A stretch of DNA of 64,000 bases from Odontesthes bonariensis (Eukaryota > Chordata > Actinopteri > Atheriniformes > Atherinopsidae). This document shows positions 26,270 through 51,992 of this stretch, piece by piece. The notes beneath the pieces are model-generated. The model did not search any database, was not told the origin of the DNA, and worked only from the letters and a program-made list of their open reading frames with translations. How positions within the stretch are numbered: position 1 is the first letter of the stretch; every line of letters begins with the position of its first letter. The stretch spans positions 18,296,009 to 18,360,008 of the forward strand of contig NC_134517.1 in NCBI RefSeq assembly GCF_027942865.1. The letters run 5' to 3'. The translations under genes were made by a program, and so were the position numbers.

Positions 26270-26359
26270 GCCGGGGACAGGGACGTCTGGGTTTCTCTGC
26301 TTAAGCTGCTGCCCCCGCGACCCGATCCCCGGACAAGCGGAAGATAATGGATGGATGGA
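26270..26359 (+). mobile_element. 90-bp retroelement 3' tail with perfect 13-bp TSD
   Basis: An insert ending in a GGATGGATGGA tail is flanked by exact copies of CAGTCAAGTATTG (26257-26269 and 26360-26372). The CTGCTGCCCCCGCGACCCG core is one I recall from a common fish retroelement tail. This is target-primed insertion of a 5'-truncated element, recent enough to keep a perfect duplication. Confidence 0.75.
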
Positions 26360-26504
26360 CAGTCAAGTATTGAAATGTCATTGAGTAAGACAGTTTTGGA
26401 ACAGCTGTTTCTCACAGAAAGGCTCCAGTAAAAGGCTGGTTTATGTAATTGTATGAGATGATTTGTGCTCACTTTTTAAACGCATATATTGTTGTTTCAC
26501 TAAT

Positions 26505-26625
26505 GGGGAGGGTTGCGTCAGGAAGGGCATCCGGCGTTAAACATGTGCCAAATCGATGATGCGAAATGGACTCGCTGTGGCGACCCCTGATAAAGGGAGA
26601 GGCCCGAAAGAAGAAGAAGATACTA
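26505..26625 (+). mobile_element. RTE-like LINE 3' tail with 13-bp TSD
   Basis: Contains GGAAGGGCATCCGGCG and CGCTGTGGCGACCCC, the hallmark 3' end of RTE-clade LINEs in fish, and ends in an AAGAAGAAGA tail. It is flanked by TTGTTTCACTAAT (26492-26504) and TTGTTTCACTGAT (26626-26638), a 13-bp duplication with one mismatch. Confidence 0.75.
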
Positions 26626-26639
26626 TTGTTTCACTGATA

Positions 26640-27800
26640 TGAACGGAAGATAAAAAAAAAGTCCCATTACATACATTTCCATGGCTTTTATGATTGAATA
26701 TGATACCACATAGCCTACATTTAGCTATGCGTTGAAGGAGATCCTTTGTGGGGTAAGTGAGTGACTTACTCTGTTCTATATTTGGATATTTGTTTTTTAT
26801 GCAAATGATCTTACATGAAAAAGAAGCATCTACATTCCTGGGAAGGGGAGGGGTAGACTCTTTATGAACTACTCTCCAGCGACTCAAAACGTCTCAATAT
26901 ACTGTTGAGTTGTCACGTTATAATTAACGTCCACACTCATAAATACTGATCCAGATTTTACTTGCTGAAAAGAGCTTAGGAAGATCAATGGAGAAGAAAC
27001 TGTGTAATGAGGTGCCTCGAGAGCATGCTAAATGGTTGAAGTGGAGCATGACATCATCAGAGTGGCTTCAGGATGACGCACCTCATCAAGCCTCATTAAC
27101 ATTCTCTGCACTCACGGCTCTTCTCATGACAGAAACCAGATCTGGAGCTTGCTGCTGCTTGGTGGGAGAGAGCTCAGCCCACGGAGGGAGTGCACACACA
27201 GTAGCAGTTTTAGGGGCTTTACAAGCGTCCTCAAGGGGAACATAACTGCCTTTGTTGGTGGGATTTTAGTGGAGAGTGTGAAACTTTAGTTCCTCAACTA
27301 CTAGAGGAAAACTTACTCCACCATCCGTGAGATTTACTGATCCTATCGTTATCAAAGTCTAGTATCATAAAATGGAAATCAGTCAACACGATTTGATTCA
27401 TTACAGGCCGAGCTACATAGAAGAATTTGAGATAAAGTTCAAATCAGCCTAATCATCACCTCCAAATTAGTGACACTAAAACATTAATGATTCTCGGTTT
27501 GTCTTAAGGGAGTCTTTACTCATGGCATAATATTTGATTATCCTTGCTACTATTGATACTAGTAATAATCTTTGCACAACTGTTGTGGCTAAAAACTCTG
27601 ACAATGCTGAGTTACATATTAGAATAGTCAATATTTACATTCTGACTCTCACGTTCACATCTCCAATGGGATGTTACTGCTGGCTATACAATGATACTGA
27701 TGTCTGTTTTCTTGATGTTGCTTAAAAAAAATCCCTTCTTTAATGAGGACCCTGAAAGCAGAAACTTTCCTGAAGCGATCTGAACTCATGTGACATAGAC
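26640..27800. other. Intergenic DNA, no gene seen
   Basis: No supported gene or repeat identified. Confidence 0.5.
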
Positions 27801-27804
27801 TGTT

Positions 27805-27852
27805 TATGTTTATGCATTTAGCAGACGCTTTTATCCAAAGTGACTTACAAAT
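27805..27852 (-). repeat. L2-like LINE tail fragment
   Basis: Reads GCATTTAGCAGACGCTTTTA then TCCAAAGTGACTTAC. This is the reverse complement of the LINE end at about 17160-17200 (AAGTCGCTTTGGATAATAGC then GTCTGCTAAATGC), so it is a small opposite-strand copy of the same 3' end. Confidence 0.7.
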
Positions 27853-27929
27853 GAACTGATCGTGAAGCATAATTGTCTTACGGTTCAGGTGGGTCTTCAA
27901 CAATGTCCATCGATACATTTTCTACACCA

Positions 27930-28255
27930 ACTTTTTTTCAATTAGTGGTTGTGGGGAGAAGGCTGGGGCCCATCCCAGCTGCCATCAGGTGAGAGAGGCG
28001 TGGTGCACCATGGGCAGGTCGCCAGCCCATAACAAGGCCAACACAGAGAAAAAAACCATGCACACTTACTCCTGGGGTCAGTTTAGAGTCCACAGTAAAC
28101 TTAACATGCATGTTTTTGGACTGTGGGAAGCCAGAGTACCTGGAGAGAACCCACGTATGCAAGACAAGAACATGCAAACTCCGCACTGAAAGGCCACAGT
28201 TGGGATTTGGACGTGGGACCTCCTTGCTGTGAGGCAGCCGTTCAACAACATGGCG
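27930..28255. repeat. Abundant teleost interspersed repeat
   Basis: Contains in order CATCCCAGCTGCCATCAGG, CAGGTCGCCAGCCCAT, TTTTTGGACTGTGGGA, AGAGAACCCACG, CATGCAAACTCC and GCTGTGAGGCAGCCG. I recognise this block order from memory as a very common fish repeat, but I do not assign a superfamily. Confidence 0.6.
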
Positions 28256-28379
28256 TCCCATAATGGTGAAGCACTGTGGTCTACATCTCCCTCTAGTGTA
28301 GGATGATGATATCACAGATACCATCTGATCCAATCAGAGTGGTGAACTGAATTTAAGTCATTTAAAAGATGACCCCTTG

Positions 28380-28550
28380 GGGTGGTCTGTGGCGTAGTGG
28401 GTACAGCAGACGCTTCGTAATCCCGCATCGGACGGCCCTTTGCTGCGTGTTATTTCCCTCTCTCTGCCCCTTGCTTCCTGTCCCTCTTCACTCTCCTATA
28501 ATAAAGGCATAAAAAGCCCAAAAAAAGATAAAAAAAAAAAAAAAAAGATG
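28380..28550 (+). mobile_element. tRNA-derived SINE fragment
   Basis: The 5' part carries a box A-like TGGCGTAGTGGG (28390-28401), followed by a body with TTTGCTGCGTGT, a CT-rich block and ATAATAAAGGCA, ending in an A-rich tail (about 28520-28547). The layout fits a fish tRNA-derived SINE. The expected box B region seems shortened or lost. Confidence 0.6.
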
Positions 28551-29263
28551 CCCCCTACAAATGTGTCACCTAATATAGAAGGATGTGTCCACTGAGTGTT
28601 TTGATATCTTCATATGAAGTACTTTCTTCCATTTCCTCAGAAATGTCCGATACTCTCTGATCTATAGGATTCATATCTTTTATCTTGCCATCTTTGCTTG
28701 TTTCCGATTGCATTAATCCGTAACAAGTTAGTATCACACTGAACAGCACACGGACCTGTCCAGAGTGTAGAAAATGGATGGATGAGCAGCACACCCACCG
28801 ACCACGCTGGTGATTTGACCACTAATGGTTATAAGGAAGAAGGAGAGGATAGCTGAAGGTGCTAATCTATTTACCCTCATTCACTAGATGATGGGTATGT
28901 TTAAGTTTTGGAGTCAAAAGTATGTGGTGAGGATGAGAATTAATGCACACGAATAAGCTTCGATGTTACAAAGAAAATGGTTAAGGTTTACACATGCGCT
29001 GCGCTGCAGAAACAATAGTCTGCCGATATGTTGCAGTCTCAGAATTTATGACCCTGGATTGTGCAGCTTGTTCATTTTGGACATGTGGACAAATGTATCA
29101 AGAGCATGACGTGATTTCTGGTGAGACTGGGCTGCATCAGGATGATAGAAAACCCATGAAACAATGTCAGAGCATTTTAATTTGACTCTAATTTGACTTT
29201 TGTGTCACCGCCATCCACAGCCGACTATCTATTTAGTCTCCTCTGACACTCAGCGAGGTTTAA

Positions 29264-29798
29264 AGGGATAGTTCGCCTCTTTTGATATGAAGCTGTATGA
29301 CATCCCATACTTGCAATATTATTTATGAACATTGACTTACCCCCTACTGTGTACTGTGAGCCAAATTCCAGCCACGTTTTGGCGTTGACGAAAGTAGCCC
29401 GGCTCGTTTTGCTTCTCAAAACAATATGCGTTAAAAAGAGTAATACGGTGTTTACTGCTCGGAAGCAGGGGACTGCTCAGTCTGCACTTCGGTCTGCACA
29501 GTTTACACAGCACGCAGTGATACGAAGGGAGAGAAAATGGCGCCAAGAGATTGTGAGGTCTGACTTTTTCCTGGAGAACGATTTTGTGATGCAAATGTAT
29601 TACTCTTTTGAACGCATATTGTTTTGAGAAGCAAAACACTTTATTTTTAAACCCCAGCCAACTAACCAGACTACTTTCGTCAACGCCAAAACGGAACTCG
29701 TCTCACAGTACGCAGCAGGAGGTAAGTCAATGTTCATAAACGATATTGCTAGTATGGGATGTCATACAGCTTCATATCAAAAGAGGCGAACTATCCCT
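29264..29798. mobile_element. 535-bp near-palindromic TTAA-flanked transposon
   Basis: Termini are AGGGATAGTTCGCCTCTTTT and its inverse, flanked by TTAA (29260-29263 and 29799-29802). The arms are inverted repeats that stay similar far inward: a first pair holds CATACAGCTTCATATC-type blocks, then GTTGACGAAAGTAG, then GCTTCTCAAAACAATATGCG near 29411-29431, whose complement appears at about 29612-29630. TTAA targets are used by the Kolobok and piggyBac superfamilies; the AGGG end favours Kolobok. There is no transposase, so it is non-autonomous. Confidence 0.75.
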
Positions 29799-29802
29799 TT
29801 AA

Positions 29803-32699
29803 CATCCCACAGATGCCATCTGATTCAATCAGATTTGTGTCTGGGGAGTTTGGTTGATAACTGCCAGGGAGAGGCTGTTCCTGTGCTGGCAAGTGTCGTA
29901 GTAACACCCAGTGCCAGCCAGGTGCCGGTTTTCCCCAGCAGAACGTTGCATTGTAACAAGATGAGCAACGTTTGAATGGATTTTTCCTGTTCCTTTTTAT
30001 TTCAATAAAGGTTTGAACTACTACTGCCATCATGATCTGTTAGCTGTTTGCCTGTGACGACCTGCCATCACAGCCATGGGGGGGGGGGTTCTCGTTAACT
30101 CTCTGACTTTGGACTCCATTTAAAAATGTATAAGAAGCTTTTTTTTCCTATGCTGGACTTCTACCTATGCCCAGACATGAAACACAGCAGCTGGAAATGT
30201 ATAGCAAGCTGCACAAATACTTCTGCATGAAACAAAATCAATTCATGTTTAAAAACTTAAAAACCTCTTCAAAGCATAGAGCTCAATACGGGCCCATATT
30301 ATCTCCATTTATTGTTTATTTATTTATCTATTGCTCCTGGAAGGCATATTCATGGGTTCGTTTCCAGCTAGATTAGCACAAATACAAATAAGTGCGATTT
30401 TGAGGTACTTTGAGGTTGATTTTGAGACACTTGTACCTGGTATGTTTAAAGCTGCTTTGTTCTTATTCCACTCCTCCCACTCCACACTGTGTGCTCCCTG
30501 TGATTGAATGGTGAAGTGGGTTTTTTCTAATGTGCTCTTGTTGGTTGAAGAAAGGACGTGCGCGTCCAGGAATGAATGCCTGTGCTCACAGAGCCACACT
30601 CAAATCCACAAGATGGCAGTAATATTCCTGCATAAAATTCTGTTGCCAGGTCGGCCAGTTGTTTTGCTCGGTCTCGAGCTACTTCTTTTTCTTTTAGTAG
30701 GGTTGATCTAATTTATGAAACTTGAAGTTGAAGGCACGTTGAACTGTGAATGCTTCGCTTTGAATATAATGATTTCTGATTTCTGATTTCCGCAGTAGAT
30801 ACACGTACCATACATTTGCTCAGAAATGTTCTTGGAGCCCCCAGAGCTTTATTATCTTTATTTTTTTCACGATCAAAATAAACCATCGACACATAATCAA
30901 TACATATATAATAAAGCTATCTGCACACCCAGTGGCACTTACAATCAGGGACTGCTATTACCAAATTTGCTTTATTGGATTTTCCACTTTGTAAACTTGT
31001 AGACTAGAAGCTAAAAATAAGAAAAGAGGGATTAATAACGGGTTGCCTTTTAGAACCCTTGGCTGAAACTATGATTCAATTAGAGCTTGCACAGTCCCTC
31101 TCTATATTAACAGATAAGATAGTTGTAGAATTTGTCTGTGACGTCTACCCTGGCGCACACAAACATCTACTCCGTGTTTAGGTCTTTGGTTGATTAGTTG
31201 AAAATCTCAGCTGATCTAGGGTCAGTGATGATAAATGATCATTTTAACTGCCCGTGCAGGCTACCCTGACCATCCTTTTTTTTTTTTTTTTTTTTAAATC
31301 AACAGCACATTTAGCTCACTTTTCAGCAACTTTTGATTACTTTAAATGCACACGGAACAATAATCACATAGGTCAGCCTTCATTATCATAAAGTGAAGTC
31401 CCCCCCGATATCAACAATAACAAAAAAAAATAGATAATAAAATCCTTCAGAAATAGCTCTACCGTAACCCAAAAAAAATCCAAAACACATTTTTTATATG
31501 TATGTTGGCATTTTTCCATATTTGAACTCCAGCAGCAGATAAACGTCTCCTTTTAACTCCTTTTTTTTGGGTGCTTTTTCTACAACAAATTTACATTTAC
31601 CACTAAGTTGTATCTATCCTCTTGTATTCAGAAAAGCTTTTTGCGGACCCTTTGAAAGTTACTTTGTTTTAGCGTTTCTTCCGTTGTTTTTCACAGCATG
31701 AGACAGTGACAACAGCGGAGGAGTGTGATCATATAAGGAACGGCCTTATTGATAATGCACATAGCTCATTTTTAAAAATGAAACTATTGCGTATGCTGTC
31801 TTAAAGATTGACAGGCTGTTCGAAAAAAAATATACCACAAAAAGTGTGTGAATTACTACCCCAAATGTGTTCTTATCGCATTCATTCACTGAGGTTATAA
31901 ATCAGTGTGACAGGATTTAATATAGACTATAACTTCATCATTTAGATTTGTCATTCTAAAGAAATAGATAGAAGTGAACAGACTGTCACAGACTGCTCAC
32001 CTATGTATCCTGCTGCTATTTTTTGTTTTTAGTTTAAGTCATTCTTAAGCCTCTAAATGAAGTATTCCTCTGTGACTCTTCAAACTGAGAGACCCCTGAC
32101 CGCTGTCAGTTGCAGGTGAGACACTCACTGCTGTACTTCACACCCACCGATTAACCTCAAAATAGATATATAAACAAAAGAATAGACAAATGAAAGGATA
32201 AATCAATAAACCAAATGTGCTGTTTGTAAATGTCATTTAATAATTAGGAAAAAAATACCAAAAGAAGCTCAGTTTGAGAAAATGGCCCCTAAAGATGAGA
32301 GTCATATAATTCCATACATCTTTATTGGGGGAAAAATGGCCTTTTATGGGTGATAGATTTAATAGATGTCCCCCATGAAATGTCTCCACTAGATTGCACT
32401 GTTGTTTGCATTTTCTGAAATGCAATGCTTGGAGATGGTAATAGTGACATGAACTGATGTGCAGATTTTTTTTCCATAATCGATTTAGAGGAAGATAAAC
32501 ACCAAACTGTGTATTTTGTATAATTTTGTTTCTACTTGTCTTATTGTGCTGTAGCCATAAACTCTTAAGCGCGTCATCGTTTTTTTTTTTTACTCCTTTT
32601 ATCACAATAATTCGTGGAACGTGACGTTTTGGAAAAGATTTGTTGGAAGGAAAAAAAAAACGTACAGCCAAATTTGGCAGCAGTGACGTCAGAGACAAA

Positions 32700-32700
<1 letters not shown>
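29803..32700. other. Intergenic DNA upstream of ankrd10
   Basis: AT-rich, without supported genes. It includes a G-run (about 30078-30087) and a T-run (about 31278-31296). A 654-nt open frame on the minus strand (32237-32890) is judged fortuitous. Confidence 0.5.
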
Positions 32701-46491
<13,791 letters not shown>

Positions 46492-47785
46492 AGTACCGAG
46501 GGATCTGGGTGACGGGCTGTCTCTTTTAGCCTGGATTTCATTTAAGCCTGAATAAGCATTCATCTGCCTTAAAGCCACTGAGTGGTTACGTTGTGCGCTG
46601 CAGTCAGTGTTTGTTCTAAGCAGTAGGGCCGTCGCTGTGGATCGATCTAAAATCTGTATCAGAAACTTGACTAAGGAGTGGATTGATGTTCATTTAAAAG
46701 AAAGTGTATGTTAAGCTTATTATGTTTGATTGTGTTGCAAATGTTAGGAGGTAACTAAAAGCATCTGTGATTAAGCACTGCCAATACTTCAGTTTTGTTT
46801 GTTTTAAAGTTGGTGTTAAAAAAAAAAAAAAAAAAAGCAACTCGAATACATCCAATGGAACTCATTTATGATTAAAGAAGTTTAGCAAATGTCGGTCTGA
46901 TTTTGTTTATTTTTTCCCCACCTCACTTTACATTTGCACTGCTTTTTCTCACGAGTGTTTACCCAAGTTTGTGTCGAAATCAAGTTTTTCTCTGTTAAAA
47001 GCCCAAGAAAATATATTGAATATAGTCTAGGATTTGCACATTTATAAAAGTTTAGGGTAGCTCATATCCTCCTGAAGAGGAGCTAAATGAATGTGTGCAT
47101 TCTTAATTTCTCCTGGATATTTGGGATGAATAAGACCTGGTAGTTCTTAAACATTTACTGCCTGTCAACGGGAAGTATTTAATTTTTTTCCCCTCCTCAA
47201 ATGTGGACAATGGGTTTATTTTATGAGACCTTCAGGAGAGAACTGAGTACGATCCCAAATGTGGGGGGGATCAGCGCAACCTCACGCGCAGGGACACAAC
47301 ACCTGTCACCAGGACCGACCTTCATCATAGCTGCGCTGCACAAACATCACGTCACTGTGGCCGCGCCTCTTGGCAAACAACGCGCTCCACCAGAATAGGG
47401 GGCGATACCATTTACTGTTCAACGACACAATGTATTAAATGCATACATCTTGCCGCAGTACCGTTTATTACGTCTTAACTTACATGTCAGGTTCATGAGA
47501 GCATAATTTTACACGTACTGGAAAACTACAAATTCCTGGTTAATTTGGCACTCGCTCAAGTCCCTCCCCCCTACGTGAATGGTATCTCCCTGTAAATCTA
47601 TCGGGGCTAACCGGGGAGTCAGGGTTGTCGAGCAAGCGACGGAAACCGTCGGCCCCCTGACAGGGATTACTGTTAACTTGTCAAATAACCAGTAACTACT
47701 GTATAACGTTTTGATTAAAAAAAAAGAAAAAAGAAGCTTTTGTCAACACATTGGTGTTGTTAGTAAGTAATACACAAGTTAAAAC
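46492..47785 (+). other. ankrd10 3' UTR and ube2a promoter interval
   Basis: The proximal part is probably ankrd10 3' UTR, with a variant ATTAAA signal at 46871-46876. The distal part (about 47580-47700) is richer in CpG (GTCGAGCAAGCGACGG, ACCGTCGG) and leads to the ube2a ATG at 47786, so it probably holds the ube2a promoter. No other gene is seen. Confidence 0.5.
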
Positions 47786-50532
47786 ATGTCAACCCCGGCT
47801 AGAAGAAGACTTATGAGAGATTTTAAACGGTGAGTTGATGGTCTGAATTTATGCCGATAACGTTGGTTAGCCGATTTGTCTAAACAGCTAACATTAGCCT
47901 AGCTTACGTTAGCTTGGTTAAGCTAACCCATATATTTTAAGGCTGAACTAAATTATCCATCTCCGGGGCACAGTGCAGTTTTACGCGGCCAATTCTGCCC
48001 ACCTTGTAGCTATACGAACCTAAAAAAGTTCTATGCAACATTGTTTAATATTTAGAGGCGCAACGTACAGAGAAGCTAATAGCGGTTAGCGATACATGTT
48101 AGCAGGCTACTGTTACAGTTTACTATTGCAAGCTAACGCTTAACCAGCTAGCATTTAAATGTCCATGAGGAGTGACCGGATAGCCGTTTTACTGATGATT
48201 AAAATATATCGAATGTATCTAATTGTAGGGCCACATTAGTTGAAACCTGGTCTTCTTTCGAAATCCGCATCAAATGGTTACGTTGCCACGGCTGTTTGAA
48301 ATGTATATGGTCGCAAACTGATCACATTGATCATTTAGATCACCGTGGCCGGATCCCCCCCCCCCCTGTGAAATGAGACTTAACGTTGCAGAGTGACGTT
48401 ATAACCTTAATTCCCAGAAGGACAACATTGAATTACAGCGGAAGCCGCAATCTGTATACACTGGGTGCTTTTTGTGCAGTCAGCATTAAGCAGGTTTGTT
48501 GTTCTCACAGCATCGGAACACTCTGTTCACGAGAAGTGATCGCTGCTTTTGCTCTAGGAAAGCTTGACTGTAAGTGTGTGTGTGTGTGTGTGTGTGTGTG
48601 GGGGGGGGGTGTCTCTGTGATGTCAGCCTACTTCAGCGTTCTCAGAGCACGTTTTAACTCGACTGCACATGTCGATGGTTCCATCTCCCTTCACGGAACT
48701 GAACGTTTTAAGTTCTTTCAAGAACAGGAAATGTCAGGAATGTTCAGTCGGTCCTTTCCAGGTGTTGGGAGAGGCGGTTTGCTGTAGGCATAACATCTGG
48801 TGTAAGGCTGTGTGGAAATGTGAGAAATGGTTGCAACTTGGGTCTGTGAAAGAACCTGATTCGGAGTGTTTTGTGATAAGTTTTTGAGACGTTTCCACAT
48901 GTGCACCGGCCACATTATTCTTCCATACTATTTCTTTAGCAGTAATTGGGCAATTCAAATCAGAAAATGTGCCTGCAGGTTCATCGCAAGGGGTGCAGAC
49001 TAATATCTTCAATTTTTATTATTAGTCAAGACTTTAAACTGTTAATTGATGGTCTGTGCGCCACACTGTGGTTACTTGGATTCTATACATTGTTTTTCAT
49101 ACATTTGTTTAAATGAAAATTTCAAATGTTAGCATTGTTAAATTCTACTATGTCTTAATGCTCTGACTGAACAAATATTGTTCCTCAATGTGCAAAGTTT
49201 TGAGGTCCAGTCGTAACTCTCTCTTCGTCATAAAGGCTACAAGAGGATCCTCCAGCTGGTGTCAGCGGCGCCCCGTCGGAAAACAACATCATGGTGTGGA
49301 ATGCAGTCATATTTGGGTAAGAAACTGAGCTGCGTTTGAAAATGTAGCTCTCGCACATTTGTGGGTCAAGTCTGGAATAAATTACAGAATGCCTATTTTC
49401 TTAATCTCGCAGGCCCGAAGGAACTCCCTTTGAGGATGGTAAGTGTCTTACCTTTGTAGTTTATCTCTGTGTTCAGTAAATACCGTCAAAGGGAAGGAGG
49501 ATGTTTTGGTTAACTTTTCAAATGCAACCTTTGTATTTAGAATTGCAAACCGTCATTAGATTATCTTTTATGATTGATGTCTTGAAAATATATGCTAATT
49601 TCAATTGGGTGTCTTTCTCATACAAATATCACAATTATATTCGATGTAGCGTCCGTATAACTGTCAAGCATTACACGCCATCCTGCTGGTTTTCTGCCTC
49701 TCATTAGTCGGTTTAAATCCATCTTTCTGTTATCTCTTCCTGTTGTCTCAGGTACATTTAAACTCATTGTAGAATTCACAGAAGAATATCCCAACAAACC
49801 CCCCACAGTACGCTTTGTGTCAAAGATGTTCCATCCAAACGGTAAGCGTATTGTCATTTGTGGGAACGTCATAGTGTCGGCGAGACTTGAGGGTGGGCGT
49901 GTAACTCTTCTTTTTTTTTTCCTTTCTTTCCCTACAGTCTATGCAGACGGCAGTATATGTCTAGATATCCTACAGAATCGCTGGAGTCCGACTTATGATG
50001 TATCCTCTATCCTTACATCTATCCAGGTAAGAAGCCTGAATGCATTAACATATGAATCATAAAATATCCACAAGACCAGATGAAAATATTTGAGAAACTG
50101 GAGGCTGTGAAGTTTAGTTTGAATTTGTCCTTTCAAGTAGAAATTCCTCAGTACTTGTTTGGAAAATGTATAAACCTTCTATAGACGCCACCAGGTTGCA
50201 AACACTATCAGACTTGCTGGCATTAAACTGTTTATTGGTTTAATGGTAATACAGGCACTCTTGTGGTTGTAAAATATCCTAATGAATTGGAGAAGTTCTG
50301 GTGTTTTGGTCTAAAAAGTGAAAAAGATGGTCCTTGCGGAGCCAAGCCGATTATTTTTCCACCAGAGCAGTCACATCTTCTGTATTCGTTCTTCCGTTCA
50401 CAGTCCCTGCTTGACGAGCCGAACCCCAACAGTCCGGCCAACAGTCAGGCAGCTCAGCTGTACCAGGAGAACAAGCGGGAGTACGAGAAGCGCGTGTCCG
50501 CCATCGTAGAGCAGAGCTGGAGGGACAGTTGA
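47786..50532 (+). CDS. ube2a: Ubiquitin-conjugating enzyme E2 A (RAD6)
   Basis: Six exons: 47786-47829, 49236-49316, 49413-49438, 49752-49841, 49938-50026 and 50404-50532. All introns are GT-AG, and the exons join to 152 codons, the family's exact length. The fold is complete: N-terminal helix [15 protein letters not shown], the HPN motif at 78-80 (FHPN) and the active-site cysteine at 88 (GSICLDIL). Diagnostic positions ([30 protein letters not shown], end EQSWRDS) favour UBE2A over UBE2B, which has IMQWN, EFSEEYP, RFLSKMF and SWNDS. RAD6 enzymes pair with RAD18 to monoubiquitinate PCNA and with RNF20/40 to ubiquitinate H2B, in the nucleus. Intact introns show it is not a processed copy. The human orthologue is on Xq24, away from ANKRD10/ING1. 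Confidence 0.97.
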
Positions 50533-51110
50533 CCTGACAGCCCTGTTGTCATGCTGTGTGTAACGCTGCAGGTTTTTAGTGGAGCATCTCTTAATTTTTT
50601 GCTCCCCTCACCTTTAATTTGAAGCTTTTATGCACTTTACCTTTGAAGTTTTTTTTTCCCTCCTCCCTTTTCTAGTCCATGAAAGGAAATGTACTGATTC
50701 TTGCCTTGATGTTTCGTGAGTCTGGACTTGAGGGCCATTCCCCCCCCCCCCAAAAAAATCTGGTGTGTTCACACGTGCTGTTGTAGCTCCCGATGACTTA
50801 TTATGTTAAATGTTTTCAAGGGGTGCAGCAATTAAGTCATGGGTCCTTTTTTTGTTCTTTGTTGTCATTGTGCGCCTGACCCGTTGGAATAATAACAAGC
50901 AGCCTGAAAATCACAGACTTCTACTTAATCAGACATCTTAACACCGTGTCCTTTTGCCGTGTTGTGAACTGTTACATGCATGACAAAGTGTATTCACAAT
51001 CCTGTTCAGTTCTCATGTATATAAAGAAACCTGCAACGGAAATTATGTACAGATTTTGCACTGGTTGCCCCCCCCCCCACTCCCCGTGTTACTTTTTTCC
51101 AGTACTTGTA

Positions 51111-51116
51111 AATAAA
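51111..51116 (+). terminator. AATAAA poly(A) signal of ube2a
   Basis: Canonical hexamer in TTGTAAATAAACAAAAG, about 580 bp after the ube2a stop codon. Confidence 0.6.
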
Positions 51117-51653
51117 CAAAAGCAAACTCATTCTTACATGGGAAGGTTTTATTTCTCTGGAACTCATTTCTTTACATTTGCGATAAACAGGTGTCTCACC
51201 GACATTGACCGACCTGATATAGACCCAAGTTTTGTTGGAGCGTCTGAATATTCGACCGAGTTCAAGGCGTTGTTGCTCAAGTCCCGATGCCGTGGCTGTT
51301 TTTAATTACCTTCGAGGTCCGTGGTGAAGCTACACAACTGACAACAGTAGCCTAAAGTTCAGTGTGAACAGACTTTGGAGAATATTTTGGAGCCTCGTTC
51401 TTGCTTTTGTAGAACTTTTAAGATAGAAAAAACACTTTCAATGTTAACTTCACCGTGCAAGTATGAATAAATACATAAAAAAATAATTAAAAAAAAACAC
51501 TTTAACCCAGCTAACCACATTTTCTAGAACATTTCTAAGAAGTTGAGACTTCCTACCACAGTGTAACATGATGTGTTATGAAACTGCCTATTTAAAGGCA
51601 ACGGTGAGTTGCGTATATTGTCAGATACAGAAGCCCTCTAAGTGTAGAAAGGT

Positions 51654-51659
51654 TTTATT
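51654..51659 (-). terminator. AATAAA poly(A) signal of ing1
   Basis: TTTATT on the plus strand, about 335 bp beyond the ing1 stop codon at 51993; the nearest canonical signal for the minus-strand transcript that I noticed. Confidence 0.5.
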
Positions 51660-51992
51660 TGTTAAATGGGAGGATATAATTCAGGGCGTGATGTTGCATG
51701 CATGATGGAAAACGAAGACAGATGTAGGTGCAGGACAGCTCTTTTAAAACTGTTCAGTACTGCGTCTATTCCTTACAAATACTACCGACAAGATGGAGGA
51801 AAATCTCTTTTCTCGGCTATACAGCAGTTAGAAAAATATGTATGGTTTTTTTTTTTATACAACAATCCTCACAATGCAATACTCTGAACAGTGTTTGTTT
51901 TTAATTGGAAACGGAGACATAAAATTCATTTTTTTTCTTTTTTTTTTTTTTTTTTTACACAAAAGTGTTCATTGGGGGGAAGGCAGAGCAAG

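Larger units (their letters stand above)
50533..51992. other. Convergent 3' UTR region between ube2a and ing1
   Basis: The ube2a transcript probably ends after AATAAA at 51111-51116 (a second one is at 51466-51471). On the minus strand, AATAAA for ing1 occurs at 51654-51659 (TTTATT on plus) and again at 51148-51153. If the distal ing1 signal is used, the two 3' UTRs overlap. No additional gene is seen. Confidence 0.55.
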
